DNA from: Brenneria izadpanahii
GTDB lineage: Bacteria; Pseudomonadota; Gammaproteobacteria; Enterobacterales; Enterobacteriaceae
DNA length: 64,000 bases
Assembly (NCBI RefSeq): GCF_017569925.1
Contig: NZ_CP050854.1
Coordinates: 496,001-560,000, forward strand
Direction: 5' to 3'
The notes beneath the pieces are model-generated. The model did not search any database, was not told the DNA's origin, and was given only the letters and a program-made list of their open reading frames with translations. The position numbers and the translations under genes are program-made. Position 1 is the first letter of the stretch. Every line of letters begins with the position of its first letter. Shown here piece by piece: positions 48,296 through 58,488 of this stretch.

Positions 48296-50084
48296 TCGCC
48301 TGCTCCTTCTTGCTTTTATCCTGATCGTCGCCTTCGGCGCCATAGACACGTTTGGCTGGGGGCAGTTTGGTGATTTTCACATCGCTGTAATCCAGACGTG
48401 GGGCACCTTCAGGGTTATAAAAAGCCAGCGTATGCTTCAGGTAGTTTACGTCGTCACGCTCGGTGCAACCTTCATCCAGACGCTGGTGAGCGCCGCGGGA
48501 TTCTTTACGGTTAATGGCCGAGTGCGCCATACATTCCGCGACATCCAGACTGTGGCCCAATTCGATGGTATAGAGCAGATCGGTATTGAACACGCTGGAA
48601 TGGTCGGTGATTTTTACCCGTTTGTAGCGCTCTTTCAGCTCGGTGATCTTATCAACGGTTTTTTGCATCAGGTCCGTGGTACGGTAAATACCGCAGCCTT
48701 CTTCCATCGATATGCCCAGCTCATCGCGGATTTTCGACCAGTTTTCAGTACCGTCCTGCTTCATCAGGTCATGCAGGCTCTGTTCGATGTCGCGAGTTTG
48801 CGCATCCAGCGCGCTGCCGTTGGCCGGCGCAGCTTCCTGAGAGCGCTGAACGGCATGTTCACCCGCGATACGACCAAATACCACCAGCTCAGCCAGAGAG
48901 TTGGAGCCCAGACGGTTGGCGCCGTGCAGACCGACAGACGAACATTCGCCGACTGCAAACAGACCTTTAATGCGGGTTTCGCAGGTTTGATTGGTTTCGA
49001 TGCCGCCCATGGTGTAGTGCGCGGTAGGACGAATCGGGATAGGCTCTTTAACCGGATCGACGCCGACATAGGCTTTTGCCAGTTCGCAGATGAACGGCAG
49101 ACGTTCCTTGAGTTTTTTCTCGCCGAGATGGCGCAAATCAAGGTAGACCACATCGCCCAGCGGAGTGGAAATGGTGCGGCCGGCGCGCCATTCATGCCAG
49201 AAAGCCTGAGAGACTTTGTCGCGTGGTCCCAGCTCCATATATTTGTTTTTGGGCTGACCCAGCGGCGTTTCCGGCCCCATGCCGTAGTCTTGCAGATAGC
49301 GGTAGCCGTCCTTGTTGACCATGATGCCGCCTTCACCGCGGCAGCCTTCGGTCATCAGGATACCGGAACCTGGCAGGCCGGTCGGGTGATACTGTACGAA
49401 TTCCATATCGCGCAGCGGCACGCCGTGGCGGAACGCCATGCCCATGCCGTCGCCGGTAACGATGCCGCCGTTGGTGTTATAACGGTAAACGCGGCCGGCG
49501 CCGCCGGTGGCGATAACCACCGCATTCGCCCGGATCTGCACTAGCGTGCCTTCCATCATATTGATGGCAACGGCGCCGCGGACATGACCGTCATCGACCA
49601 GAATATCCAGCACGAAATGCTCGTCGAAACGTTGGATTTGCGGGTATTTGAGGGAAGTCTGGAATAGGGTATGCAGCATATGGAAGCCGGTTTTATCAGC
49701 GGCAAACCAGGTTCGTTCTATTTTCATCCCGCCGAAACGGCGAACGTTAATCGAACCATCTGGTTTACGGCTCCACGGGCAGCCCCATTGTTCCAGTTGG
49801 ATCATTTCTTCCGGACAGTGATGAACGAAGGTATCAACAACGTCTTGTTCACACAGCCAATCGCCACCGGAAACGGTGTCGTTGAAATGATAATCAAAGC
49901 TATCGTGGTCCTGAGTTACCGCTGCTGATCCTCCTTCTGCCGCCACGGTGTGGCTACGCATAGGATAGACTTTCGAGATCAGCGCAATTTTCAGTTGGGG
50001 ATTTGCTTCAGCAGCAGCAATTGCCGCTCTTAAGCCAGCGCCCCCGGCCCCGATAATGGCCAAATCGGCATTAAAGGTTTGCAC
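48288..50084 (-). CDS. frdA: Fumarate reductase flavoprotein subunit
   Basis: 598-residue catalytic subunit that reduces fumarate to succinate in anaerobic respiration (E. coli 602). Covalent FAD attaches at His45 in [10 protein letters not shown]; the dinucleotide-binding fold is [17 protein letters not shown]; active-site and substrate segments include [29 protein letters not shown] and [20 protein letters not shown]. First gene of frdABCD. The 370 bp upstream is AT-rich and probably holds FNR- and NarL-type control, though no site of good quality is evident. Confidence 0.97.
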   Translation of the reverse strand: MQTFNADLAIIGAGGAGLRAAIAAAEANPQLKIALISKVYPMRSHTVAAEGGSAAVTQDHDSFDYHFNDTVSGGDWLCEQDVVDTFVHHCPEEMIQLEQWGCPWSRKPDGSINVRRFGGMKIERTWFAADKTGFHMLHTLFQTSLKYPQIQRFDEHFVLDILVDDGHVRGAVAINMMEGTLVQIRANAVVIATGGAGRVYRYNTNGGIVTGDGMGMAFRHGVPLRDMEFVQYHPTGLPGSGILMTEGCRGEGGIMVNKDGYRYLQDYGMGPETPLGQPKNKYMELGPRDKVSQAFWHEWRAGRTISTPLGDVVYLDLRHLGEKKLKERLPFICELAKAYVGVDPVKEPIPIRPTAHYTMGGIETNQTCETRIKGLFAVGECSSVGLHGANRLGSNSLAELVVFGRIAGEHAVQRSQEAAPANGSALDAQTRDIEQSLHDLMKQDGTENWSKIRDELGISMEEGCGIYRTTDLMQKTVDKITELKERYKRVKITDHSSVFNTDLLYTIELGHSLDVAECMAHSAINRKESRGAHQRLDEGCTERDDVNYLKHTLAFYNPEGAPRLDYSDVKITKLPPAKRVYGAEGDDQDKSKKEQANG

Positions 50085-50686
50085 TGCATTCCTCCAGTTA
50101 CTTAAGTTAATTAAGTTAAAATAATAAAATAACGTCTATTTATCTCAGCCTTTATATATCTGCTTAATTATTAGCGTATTAAGCCACATAAAAAATGATT
50201 TATGGACATATTAAGAAATAGATAAACCTCTATTTTTTGTGTGGAAATGATTATACCGAATTAGATTCAGCTGAAATTTGATGTGATCCAGCATTTTGCA
50301 GTTTTTTCATGGTGTACTGGAATAACTTATAAAAACGTGATCGAAAGGCTTATTTTTATAGAAATGATGATTTTATTTCTTTAATAACTCTTTTATGCGC
50401 GATATAAAAAAATCTTTCACTGAATATAAATTATGATAATCCTCGAAACAAGACAATGCTTCGCGTTGTTGAAAATTTATGCCGCGCTATCCCTTGCCCG
50501 ACGTCCTTTGAGCCGCCGCGGGCGGCGTTAAAAAAACTCCCGATGTTTTATCCTGTACAATTTTTTACTCGCTCCGTCCCTGCGGACCAACGCTTGGCGC
50601 TGTTGAAAATTTATCCTGTAAATTTTTTGTCTGCCTGCTTTTATACGGGTAGACTGCATCACTTGTTTGACTTTGGAGTAGTAACC
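50085..50686. other. Control region between divergent frdA and epmA, with imperfect repeats
   Basis: About 600 bp. The frdA-proximal part is AT-rich. The epmA-proximal part contains a 25-bp imperfect direct repeat (50457-50481 and 50590-50614, 22 of 25 identical, centred on TGTTGAAAATTTAT) and a second related pair around TTATCCTGTA (50546 and 50612). An open frame runs through it in phase with epmA but lacks homology and is not counted as protein. Confidence 0.5.
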
Positions 50687-51664
50687 ATGAGCGAAACGGC
50701 AAGCTGGGAACCCAGCGCCTCTGTCGCTAATCTGTTAAAGCGCGCGTCGATAGTTTCCGCTATCCGGCGTTTTTTCACCGATCGTGGAATATTAGAGGTT
50801 GAAACGCCAGCGATGAGCCGGGCCACGGTAACGGACGTCTACCTGTGTCCGTTTCAGACCCGTTTTGTTGGGCCGGGAGCTTCAGACGGGATGACGCTGT
50901 ATTTGATGACCAGCCCGGAATACCACATGAAACGCCTGCTGGCCGCAGGCAGCGGTCCTATTTTTCAGTTATGCCGCAGCTTCCGCAATGAAGAATCCGG
51001 CAGATACCATAACCCGGAATTCACCATGCTGGAATGGTATCGCCCGCACTATGATATGTACCGCCTGATGAATGAAGTCGATGACTTATTGCAGCAGGTG
51101 CTGGAGTGTGAAAGCGCGGAAATGCTTTCCTATCAGCAGGCTTTCCTGCGCCATCTGGAAATCGATCCTCTCACGGCTGATAGAACCCAACTGCGTGAAG
51201 CCGCCGAGAAATTGGGATTGGGCGATATCGCCCACCGTGAAGAAGATCGCGATGCGTTAGTGCAGATGCTGTTCGTTTTTGGCGTCGAGCCGAATATCGG
51301 CAGCGAAAAGCCGACGTTTGTTTACCACTTCCCGGCGACGCAGGCCTTGCTGGCCGAAATCAGCACCGAGGATCATCGGGTCGCCGAGCGCTTTGAAGTC
51401 TATTTTAAAGGCATCGAACTGGCGAATGGTTTCCGGGAATTGACCGATAGCGATGAGCAACGTCAGCGTTTTGAACAGGACAACCGCAAGCGCGCCGCCC
51501 TGGGGCTGACTCAGCAGCCTATTGATGAAAATCTGCTGGCCGCGTTAAAGCATGGATTGCCTGAATGTTCAGGCGTGGCATTGGGCGTCGATCGCCTGAT
51601 TATGCTGGCGCTGGGCGCGGAAAAACTGAGCGACGTGATCGCATTTTCAGTGGAACGTTCCTGA
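50687..51664 (+). CDS. epmA: EF-P--(R)-beta-lysine ligase
   Basis: 325-residue paralogue of the lysyl-tRNA synthetase catalytic core, lacking the anticodon domain, that attaches beta-lysine to Lys34 of EF-P. Class II motifs are visible: motif 2 in [20 protein letters not shown] and motif 3 in [15 protein letters not shown]. It starts [20 protein letters not shown], the same length and N-terminus as in E. coli; the frame extends far upstream without homology. Confidence 0.97.
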   Translation: MSETASWEPSASVANLLKRASIVSAIRRFFTDRGILEVETPAMSRATVTDVYLCPFQTRFVGPGASDGMTLYLMTSPEYHMKRLLAAGSGPIFQLCRSFRNEESGRYHNPEFTMLEWYRPHYDMYRLMNEVDDLLQQVLECESAEMLSYQQAFLRHLEIDPLTADRTQLREAAEKLGLGDIAHREEDRDALVQMLFVFGVEPNIGSEKPTFVYHFPATQALLAEISTEDHRVAERFEVYFKGIELANGFRELTDSDEQRQRFEQDNRKRAALGLTQQPIDENLLAALKHGLPECSGVALGVDRLIMLALGAEKLSDVIAFSVERS

Positions 51665-51689
51665 CGATAATGCATCGCCGCATTAAGTA

Positions 51690-51721
51690 GGGTGCGATTG
51701 CGTCGCACCCTTCTCATTTTT
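51690..51721. terminator. Terminator between convergent epmA and mscM
   Basis: GGGTGCGA / TCGCACCC 8-bp stem, loop TTGCG, followed by ttctcattttt. Likely serves epmA and possibly both directions. Confidence 0.8.
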
Positions 51722-54700
51722 ATAATCCGCCAGAAGTTCGGCCGCTGCCCGACGACATCGTTCTTCCCTTACGCGACAGGCTTTCCATCCGCACCTGGAA
51801 TGGCGGGTATGGCATGATCAGATTGTGTTTACGGTAATTTTCCAGAATTAATTGATGAAGCTCGTGGCGCAACGGCATGCGATGCCCCATTTCCGCCGCG
51901 AAAATACGCAGTTCGAAGATTTGCACGCCCTGCTGTAAATCGACCAGGAATGCTTCGGGCGCAGGACTATCCAAAATCAGCGAGCAGCGGCTGACCGCGT
52001 CCATAAGCAAATCCGTAACCTCTTTGCTGTCTGCATCCGCGGGAGCCGGTATGGTTAACACCACGCGCGTTACCGAGTCAGATAACGACCAGTTGATGAA
52101 CTGTTCGGTGATGAACGCTTTATTCGGCACGATGATCTCTTTGCGGTCCCAGTCGGATATGGTGGTCGCCCTGGTATTGATGCGCATGATGCTGCCGGTG
52201 AGTTCGCGGATCGTCACGGTATCGCCGATACGAATCGGTTTTTCAAACAGGATTATCAGCCCGGAGATAAAGTTGGCGAAAATTTCCTGTAAGCCGAACC
52301 CCAGCCCGAAGCCTAATGCGGCGACCAGCCACTGCAATTTGGACCACTCAATCCCGATGAGCGAAAATCCCATCATGCAACCAATCAGCATCAAAATATA
52401 TTTGCTGATAGTGGTGATGGCGTAGCCGCTGCCGGGGGAGAGACTCAGATGCTGTAATAGCGCCAGTTCAAGCAATGCGGGCAGGTTGCGCACCAGCTGC
52501 GCGGTAATAACGAAAATAAGCACGGCGATAAGGACGTCGCCCAGCGTAATGGGCTGAACGCTTTCAACGCCTTTTACCGTACTGGTTACATCCCACAGGC
52601 TGATATTTCCCATGAAGGCAAACGCGGAATGAATTTCAGACCACAGCACGATTACCGAAACCAACGCGATCAACGTCAGGATCGAGCGGACCAACTGCAA
52701 TGATTTCGCGCTGATGGCGTCCAAATCGACCACTGGCTCTTCAACCGCTTCCGAACTGCTTTCATAAGATGCGGCGGAGGAGGAATCATCTTCGCCGCGG
52801 GCGCGTTGCGCCAGAATTTCCGAGCGGCGATGTTTGGCGCGATCGAAAGCGATGCGCCGGCGCTGAATGAGCATCCAGCGCCGGATAATGTAATAAATCA
52901 CCAACAGGAAAAACCAGATGGCGACCGAGGTTTCCAACCGCACCAGCAAAGCCTTGGCGGTAGCCAGATAGCCAATGCAGGACGCCAGCGCGGCAATCAG
53001 CGGGACGCAAATCAACAGATTCCACATTGCCCGGTTAACCGGGTTTTCTCCCGACCCTTCCTTATCCAGATAAAGCGGAATACCTGACCGCTTCAACCCG
53101 GTGGTGACCAGGCTCAGCGCCATGCACAGCAAGATAAAGCACAGACGTCCCAGCGAACTGGAGAATTCACGATCGTTAAGTTTATCAAAGGTGATCAGCG
53201 CCATAATCAACGGCACGATAAAGGCGATCGACAGACGGTAATAACGCATGGCGCGGGCAACCCGTTCGGGCGACCAGCGGAAGTGGGCAATAAACAGTCC
53301 CTGCGGATGAGCGAATGATGCGCTGATCATCACCACCCACATTAACGGCACGGTGGCGGTTACGCTGTCGCCGATGGCTACGGCCATCGGATAAGGCCAG
53401 GCATTTTGCAACCCGTAACCCCATGCGGCCCAGAGCACCGGCAGCGGCAGCGCCGTCAGAATCGACCAGAATACGGTTCGTAACGTCAGCGTAAAGCGGT
53501 CGAGCGTCACCTTACCCACCCGGCTGCTGGCGCGCTCCAGAAAAGCATGATAATGACGGCGGGAGCTGACGCTGAATCCTACCAGCAGCAGCGCCCCCAG
53601 CAGCGGGATCACGGTTTCGCGGCTGGTGACCATCATCACCATGGCGCTGCTGAGTTGGGTCAGGGTATCCAGCGACAGCAAGCGGGTGAGTTCCTGCACC
53701 AGCGTCAGCGGATAGGAGAATGTGATGGGGTCAACATCGGCAACCCAGAAAAGATAGCGGTGGGCCGCTTCCCGCGTGTCGTTTAAGGCATCTTCCAACT
53801 GGCTGTTGGCGACCTTGAGCTTGGTGAGCTCCAGAATTTGCGTATCACAGCCGGAGATTAATGAGCTCAGCAGATTGCGCTGGGTACGCAGCTGCTCGGT
53901 CAGGATACGCTGCTGCGTGCTGGTCAGCGGCGTGCCGTCGTCCTGTTTGGCTTGATCAATGTCGTGGGGCTTATTAATCAAATCCTCAAAATGCAGACGT
54001 TGCACGCGCAGCTGCGCCATATCGCTGTCCAGCCTTTGCGGTTGAGGCATTTCCGGCAGCCGGGCGATCTGAGCCCGCAACGTTTCCCCCAGTACCGGCG
54101 ATACGCCGAGCCACTGAGCCTGTTCGCGGATGGTGCTTAGCGCCTGACGCACCTGTAGCGTTTGTGTCGTGGCCTGGCGTTGCTGGGAAGCGATCAGATC
54201 CATCCGCTGAGCCTGTTGATTCAGGGAAACGGACAGTTCACGGTTGATTTTCAATTGTTCGCTGATGATGGAAGGCAAGTCGCCGCTTTGCTCCGCCAGC
54301 AGCTCTGTTTTTTCAAGCGCCTGCTCGGCTTCTCTTTGACGCAGGCTATTGATGCGACTGCGCAAGCTCTGTAGCTGGATATCCAGATTATCGTGACGCT
54401 TTTTATATAGCTCGACGCGTAAACGGGATAATTCCTGACGGCTGCTGGCGGATAGCTGAGCCAGTTCCAGCTCATCAACCCGGCTTTTACTCAGAGCCGC
54501 TTCCGCCTGCAGAGCGGTGAGTTGAGCCTGGCCCAACGGGGACGGGGGCGTACCCAGCAGCTGGATGCGGCGTTCGATGTCGCTGAGCGCACGGCTGGCT
54601 TCGGTTTGCTGTTGGGGTAGTTGCCCCAGAGAATCGATGACTTCCCGCAGCCGATCCTGCTCTTGCTGGAGTTGACGGCCCTGTTCCAGGAGTTGGCTGC

Positions 54701-55046
54701 TGACCTGTAAAGCCTGTTGCTCAAGATCGTTAACGGAAAGGCTTTCCGAAATTGTCGTCGGCTTGTCGTCTTCCGCCGTTATCTGCCGGCGCAGTTCCTG
54801 TATCAGCTTGGGAAAGTCTTCGATGACGCGCTGGTATTGCGCCGCGCGCTCACGGGATTCATTACGCTCCTGCAGGGTGTTCAGCGCGGACTGGAGCTCT
54901 TCGATAATCGATGCCTGATCGGCGGCGCCTTTGTTCGCTTCTGCGAGCTGCAATTGCTGGCGCAACTGTGCTTCATTGGGTAACTGTGCGGCCAATGAAG
55001 CGGTTGATAACAGACATCCCAGCAGAAAAATCGCAATCAGACGCAC
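51720..55046 (-). CDS. mscM: Miniconductance mechanosensitive channel MscM (YjeP)
   Basis: 1108-residue inner-membrane protein of the MscS family (E. coli 1107). It has a signal peptide (IAIFLLGCLLSTASLAAQ), a large periplasmic coiled-coil region of about 450 residues rich in Q, L and R, a set of membrane helices from about 470 to 900, and the MscS pore and beta domain near ALGFGLGFGLQEIFANFISG with GDTVTIRELTGSIMRINTRA. It opens at moderate membrane tension. It lies 95 bp downstream of psd and is probably cotranscribed. Confidence 0.95.
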   Translation of the reverse strand: MRLIAIFLLGCLLSTASLAAQLPNEAQLRQQLQLAEANKGAADQASIIEELQSALNTLQERNESRERAAQYQRVIEDFPKLIQELRRQITAEDDKPTTISESLSVNDLEQQALQVSSQLLEQGRQLQQEQDRLREVIDSLGQLPQQQTEASRALSDIERRIQLLGTPPSPLGQAQLTALQAEAALSKSRVDELELAQLSASSRQELSRLRVELYKKRHDNLDIQLQSLRSRINSLRQREAEQALEKTELLAEQSGDLPSIISEQLKINRELSVSLNQQAQRMDLIASQQRQATTQTLQVRQALSTIREQAQWLGVSPVLGETLRAQIARLPEMPQPQRLDSDMAQLRVQRLHFEDLINKPHDIDQAKQDDGTPLTSTQQRILTEQLRTQRNLLSSLISGCDTQILELTKLKVANSQLEDALNDTREAAHRYLFWVADVDPITFSYPLTLVQELTRLLSLDTLTQLSSAMVMMVTSRETVIPLLGALLLVGFSVSSRRHYHAFLERASSRVGKVTLDRFTLTLRTVFWSILTALPLPVLWAAWGYGLQNAWPYPMAVAIGDSVTATVPLMWVVMISASFAHPQGLFIAHFRWSPERVARAMRYYRLSIAFIVPLIMALITFDKLNDREFSSSLGRLCFILLCMALSLVTTGLKRSGIPLYLDKEGSGENPVNRAMWNLLICVPLIAALASCIGYLATAKALLVRLETSVAIWFFLLVIYYIIRRWMLIQRRRIAFDRAKHRRSEILAQRARGEDDSSSAASYESSSEAVEEPVVDLDAISAKSLQLVRSILTLIALVSVIVLWSEIHSAFAFMGNISLWDVTSTVKGVESVQPITLGDVLIAVLIFVITAQLVRNLPALLELALLQHLSLSPGSGYAITTISKYILMLIGCMMGFSLIGIEWSKLQWLVAALGFGLGFGLQEIFANFISGLIILFEKPIRIGDTVTIRELTGSIMRINTRATTISDWDRKEIIVPNKAFITEQFINWSLSDSVTRVVLTIPAPADADSKEVTDLLMDAVSRCSLILDSPAPEAFLVDLQQGVQIFELRIFAAEMGHRMPLRHELHQLILENYRKHNLIMPYPPFQVRMESLSRKGRTMSSGSGRTSGGL

Positions 55047-55141
55047 GCTTAGCCTACCTTTAACTTAACTTGCAATAATATTGAGAGTGAATGACGGCCA
55101 GAGGATTTTCAACCCGAATGGCCCGTCGCGCCGGCATTCGT

Positions 55142-56068
55142 CTACACCGGTTGAGTCTGTCTGGATGTATCGTCGTCCTGTGGCGTTTCGCTTGCCAGCT
55201 CTTCATCCGGCGATTCGGCGAAGGGCTCGCCCATCCGGGTAACGCCAAGGCTATTAAGGTTATCAGTAAATCTGATCCGATCGGACGAGAACAGGTTGAT
55301 CACGGTGGATCCCAGCTTAAAGCGTCCCATCTCCTGGCCTTTGGCCAGCGTAATCGCGCCTTCCTCTCCGGCGTTGGGGTAGGTCCAGCGTTTGATAATG
55401 CCTTCCCGCGGCGGCGTGACGATCCCCGCCCAAACGGTTTCGATACTGCCAACAATGGTCGCGCCGACCAAAATCTGCGCCAGCGGGCCAAATGCGGTAT
55501 CGAACAGGCAAATCACGCGCTCGTTGCGGGCGAAAAGATTCGGTACGTTTGCCGCCGTCAGCAGATTCACGGAGAACAAATCCCCCGGAACATAAATCAT
55601 TTCCCGCAGTACGCCATCGCACGGCATATGGACACGATGATAATCGCGCGGCGATAAATAGATGGTGGCGAACAGGCCGCCGCGAAATAGATCCGCCATG
55701 ATGTAGTTTCCTGCAAGCAGCGCTTCCAGGGAATAATGGTGATTTTTGGCCTGAATCAGTTTGCCGTCGTCGATGGCGCCGAACTGCGATAATACGCCGT
55801 CGGCAGGCAGCGCCAGACGGTTTGCATGAGAATCGATAGGGCGGGCGTCAGATCGCAGCGGCCGGACAAAAAAGTCGTTGAAGGTGCGATAAGCGGCGGT
55901 ATCAGGCTGCTGCGCTTCCTGCATATTGACCTTGTAATAACGGACAAACAGGTCGATAACCAGCTTGGTGAGTTTTCCTGCCGGCTTATCGGCTCCCCAG
56001 CCAGCCAATCGGGTCAGCCAGATTTTGGGAAGCCAATACTGTAATTTGATTTTGATATTATCCAGCAC
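55142..56068 (-). CDS. psd: Phosphatidylserine decarboxylase proenzyme
   Basis: 308-residue membrane enzyme making phosphatidylethanolamine. It cleaves itself at LGST (252-255) so that Ser254 becomes the pyruvoyl group; Asp90 and His147 of the self-processing triad are at their conserved positions ([15 protein letters not shown]). The start is GTG 56068 after AGAGG, giving the family N-terminus; a longer frame to 56146 is not conserved. The C-terminal tail is shorter than E. coli's (322 residues). Upstream of mscM, as in E. coli. Confidence 0.96.
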   Translation of the reverse strand: MLDNIKIKLQYWLPKIWLTRLAGWGADKPAGKLTKLVIDLFVRYYKVNMQEAQQPDTAAYRTFNDFFVRPLRSDARPIDSHANRLALPADGVLSQFGAIDDGKLIQAKNHHYSLEALLAGNYIMADLFRGGLFATIYLSPRDYHRVHMPCDGVLREMIYVPGDLFSVNLLTAANVPNLFARNERVICLFDTAFGPLAQILVGATIVGSIETVWAGIVTPPREGIIKRWTYPNAGEEGAITLAKGQEMGRFKLGSTVINLFSSDRIRFTDNLNSLGVTRMGEPFAESPDEELASETPQDDDTSRQTQPV

Positions 56069-56209
56069 AGTGAGCCTCTTGGGTTGGTGGTGCGCTATTG
56101 AAAGAGTTTCCGGGAGCGATGTTAAATACCGCCTGTAGTCGCCCAACGGTGGCGGCTAGGGCGGCCCGCCATACAAGGGTGCGCATTGTAGCGATGGATA
56201 AGATAAATG

Positions 56210-57265
56210 TCAGTTATCCGTATCGGAAAAGGTTTTACGCGTTTTTACCTGAGCCATGCTTTCCAGGATCCGGTGATAGTTGTCAAAACGCTCTTCGGCA
56301 ATCTCACCGCGCTCAACCGCCGCGCGGATGGCGCAGCCCGGATCGTTGTCATGGCTACAGTCCCGGAATTTGCAACTGCCCATATATTCGCGGAATTCGA
56401 CAAAACCGCGGGTGATCTGCTCCGGCTCCAGATGCCAGAGCCCGAATTCACGAACCCCAGGCGAATCAATAACGTCCCCGCCATGGGGGAAATGATAAAG
56501 CCGGGCCGCCGTTGTGGTATGTTGCCCCAGTCCCGAATTATCCGAGACCTCATTGACCAGAATGCCTTCTTCCCCCAGCGCCAGCAGCGCATTGAGCAGG
56601 CTGGATTTCCCCACCCCTGATTGCCCGGCAAAGATACTGATGCGTCCGGTCAGCGCCTGTTCCAGTTCGGCGATACCCTGCTGCGTATGGCTTGAGACCA
56701 TAATCACCGGATAGTTGAGCGCGCGGTAAATATCCATCAGACCATCAACGAACTGGCGGGCTTCTTCATCCAGCAGATCGATCTTGTTAAGGACGATCAA
56801 CGGCTCGACTTCCAGCGTTTCGCAGGCGACCAAATAGCGATCGATGATATTCAGTGAGAGTTCAGGAAGAATGGCGGAAACAATAACGATCTGATCGATA
56901 TTGGCGGCGATCGGTTTTACACCGTCATAAAAGTCGGGACGAGTCAGCACCGAGCGGCGCGGGTGAACCGCTTCAACGATACCGCTGATGCCCGCCAGCG
57001 CTTCGTTGCCTGCCCGCCAGACAACGCGATCGCCGGTAACCAGGGACTTGATGGTGCGGCGAATGTTGCAGCGATGCAGGACGCCATCGGCGGATTCCAC
57101 ATCGGCGTGCATGCCAAACCTGCTGATAATAATGCCCTCCTGAGCGTCGCCCAGCTGGCTATCTTCCCATTCGACTTTACTTTTATTATCCTCATGCTTA
57201 AGACGGCGCTGGTGATTTGCGCTAACTCGGCGTTGTTGACCTTTTGACAGTTTCTTTTTGCTCAC
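56210..57265 (-). CDS. rsgA: Small-subunit ribosome biogenesis GTPase RsgA
   Basis: 351-residue circularly permuted GTPase acting late in 30S maturation. An OB fold comes first (about 40-105), then G4 NKID (160-163), G1 GQSGVGKSS (214-222) and G3 DSPG (267-270) in permuted order, then a zinc knuckle with Cys298, Cys303, His305 and Cys311. The N-terminus is lysine- and arginine-rich. Divergent from orn; psd follows 141 bp downstream. Confidence 0.97.
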   Translation of the reverse strand: MSKKKLSKGQQRRVSANHQRRLKHEDNKSKVEWEDSQLGDAQEGIIISRFGMHADVESADGVLHRCNIRRTIKSLVTGDRVVWRAGNEALAGISGIVEAVHPRRSVLTRPDFYDGVKPIAANIDQIVIVSAILPELSLNIIDRYLVACETLEVEPLIVLNKIDLLDEEARQFVDGLMDIYRALNYPVIMVSSHTQQGIAELEQALTGRISIFAGQSGVGKSSLLNALLALGEEGILVNEVSDNSGLGQHTTTAARLYHFPHGGDVIDSPGVREFGLWHLEPEQITRGFVEFREYMGSCKFRDCSHDNDPGCAIRAAVERGEIAEERFDNYHRILESMAQVKTRKTFSDTDN

Positions 57266-57430
57266 TGAACCTCACTTAACCGCATGATTATCGCTCATGG
57301 CGACGGGAGCGACTATAATACACCCTATTTGATTTTAATTAACTGATGCCCACCAGTCGGGTATTCGGGGTGACGCACGCTCGGCGTCGACAGTCAGGTA
57401 ATCGCATAATGCTAAACAGGGATACCCACG

Positions 57431-57973
57431 ATGGTAGATGAAAATAACCTAATCTGGATCGATCTTGAAATGACGGGATTGGATCCTGAACGGGATCGTA
57501 TTATTGAAATTGCAACGCTGGTGACAGACGCTAATTTAAATGTATTGGCGGAAGGGCCGGTTTTGGCGGTCCACCAGCCGGATAGCCAACTGGCGCTGAT
57601 GGATGACTGGAACGTTCGTACCCACGGCGCCAGCGGATTGATTGACCGGGTGAAAGCCAGCAAGATTGATGAACGCGCGGCTGAGCAGCAAACACTGGCG
57701 TTCCTAAAAGAGTGGGTGCCTGCGGGAAAGTCGCCTATTTGCGGCAATAGCATCGGCCAGGATCGCCGTTTTCTGTTCCGCTATATGCCGGAACTGGAGG
57801 CCTACTTCCATTACCGCTACCTGGATGTCAGTACGCTGAAGGAACTGGCCCGCCGCTGGAAGCCAGAGATTCTGGCCGGTTTTAAAAAACAGGGCACGCA
57901 CCAGGCCATGGATGATATCCGTGAATCGCTGGCGGAACTGGCTTATTACCGCGAGCATTTTATCCAGCTATAG
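57431..57973 (+). CDS. orn: Oligoribonuclease
   Basis: 180-residue DEDDh exonuclease degrading 2-5 nt RNAs and linear di-c-di-GMP products. Metal-binding Asp11 and Glu13 lie in [14 protein letters not shown]; the second Asp is in [10 protein letters not shown] and the last His and Asp in [17 protein letters not shown]. coli Orn is 181 residues. Its promoter may include TATAAT at 57314-57319. The next gene is tRNA-Gly, as in E. coli. Confidence 0.97.
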   Translation: MVDENNLIWIDLEMTGLDPERDRIIEIATLVTDANLNVLAEGPVLAVHQPDSQLALMDDWNVRTHGASGLIDRVKASKIDERAAEQQTLAFLKEWVPAGKSPICGNSIGQDRRFLFRYMPELEAYFHYRYLDVSTLKELARRWKPEILAGFKKQGTHQAMDDIRESLAELAYYREHFIQL

Positions 57974-58104
57974 ACCTAACGGGCTGAAGCTGGCGTGTTA
58001 ACGGGAAGGGAAACCCGCACATCATTCTTCAGGCCATGAATGAACGTTTTACCGTCGTGTTGCTCTTTTTATCGGCAGTCGGACGTTTTTTCATTTTTTG
58101 GGGC

Positions 58105-58132
58105 TTGCGGTCGAAAAGATTTCTCGTATAAT
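58105..58132 (+). promoter_or_regulatory. Promoter of tRNA-Gly
   Basis: TTGCGG (58105-58110) and TATAAT (58127-58132), spacer 16 bp, followed by the GC-rich GCGCACCCCG discriminator typical of stable RNA promoters. Confidence 0.75.
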
Positions 58133-58184
58133 GCGCACCCCGTACCGATGCAGAATTTCGTCTCTGCGCGGTCGTCAATCCCGG

Positions 58185-58260
<76 letters not shown>

Positions 58261-58302
58261 ATTTCTTTTCTATAGATGTTTACTGATGTCTGTAGGTCTA
58301 TG

Positions 58303-58328
58303 AAAAAAGAGCGAAAAGCTCTTTTTTT
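58303..58328 (+). terminator. Terminator after tRNA-Gly
   Basis: AAAAAGAGC / GCTCTTTTT hairpin with T run, 43 bp after the tRNA. Confidence 0.85.
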
Positions 58329-58488
58329 GTTTCCAAAGCAATCCATTGAAAACCACCCACGGCCAGCCTTTTTAAGGCCAGAATTGAGGCCAAAAAAACA
58401 GGGTGGCAACGCGTTGCGGATTGTTGCTGGGATCAAATAAAGGCAATGACAAGCATAGAGCCTGAGTCTCAACTTGGGAGCTATCAGC

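Noticed and set aside
48258..49544. 428-codon plus-strand frame within frdA
   Set aside because: Antisense to the highly conserved frdA; no family resemblance.
50279..50293. FNR-like sequence TTGATGTGATCCA upstream of frdA
   Set aside because: Half-sites are 3 bp apart instead of 4 and the second is imperfect; too weak to list as a site.
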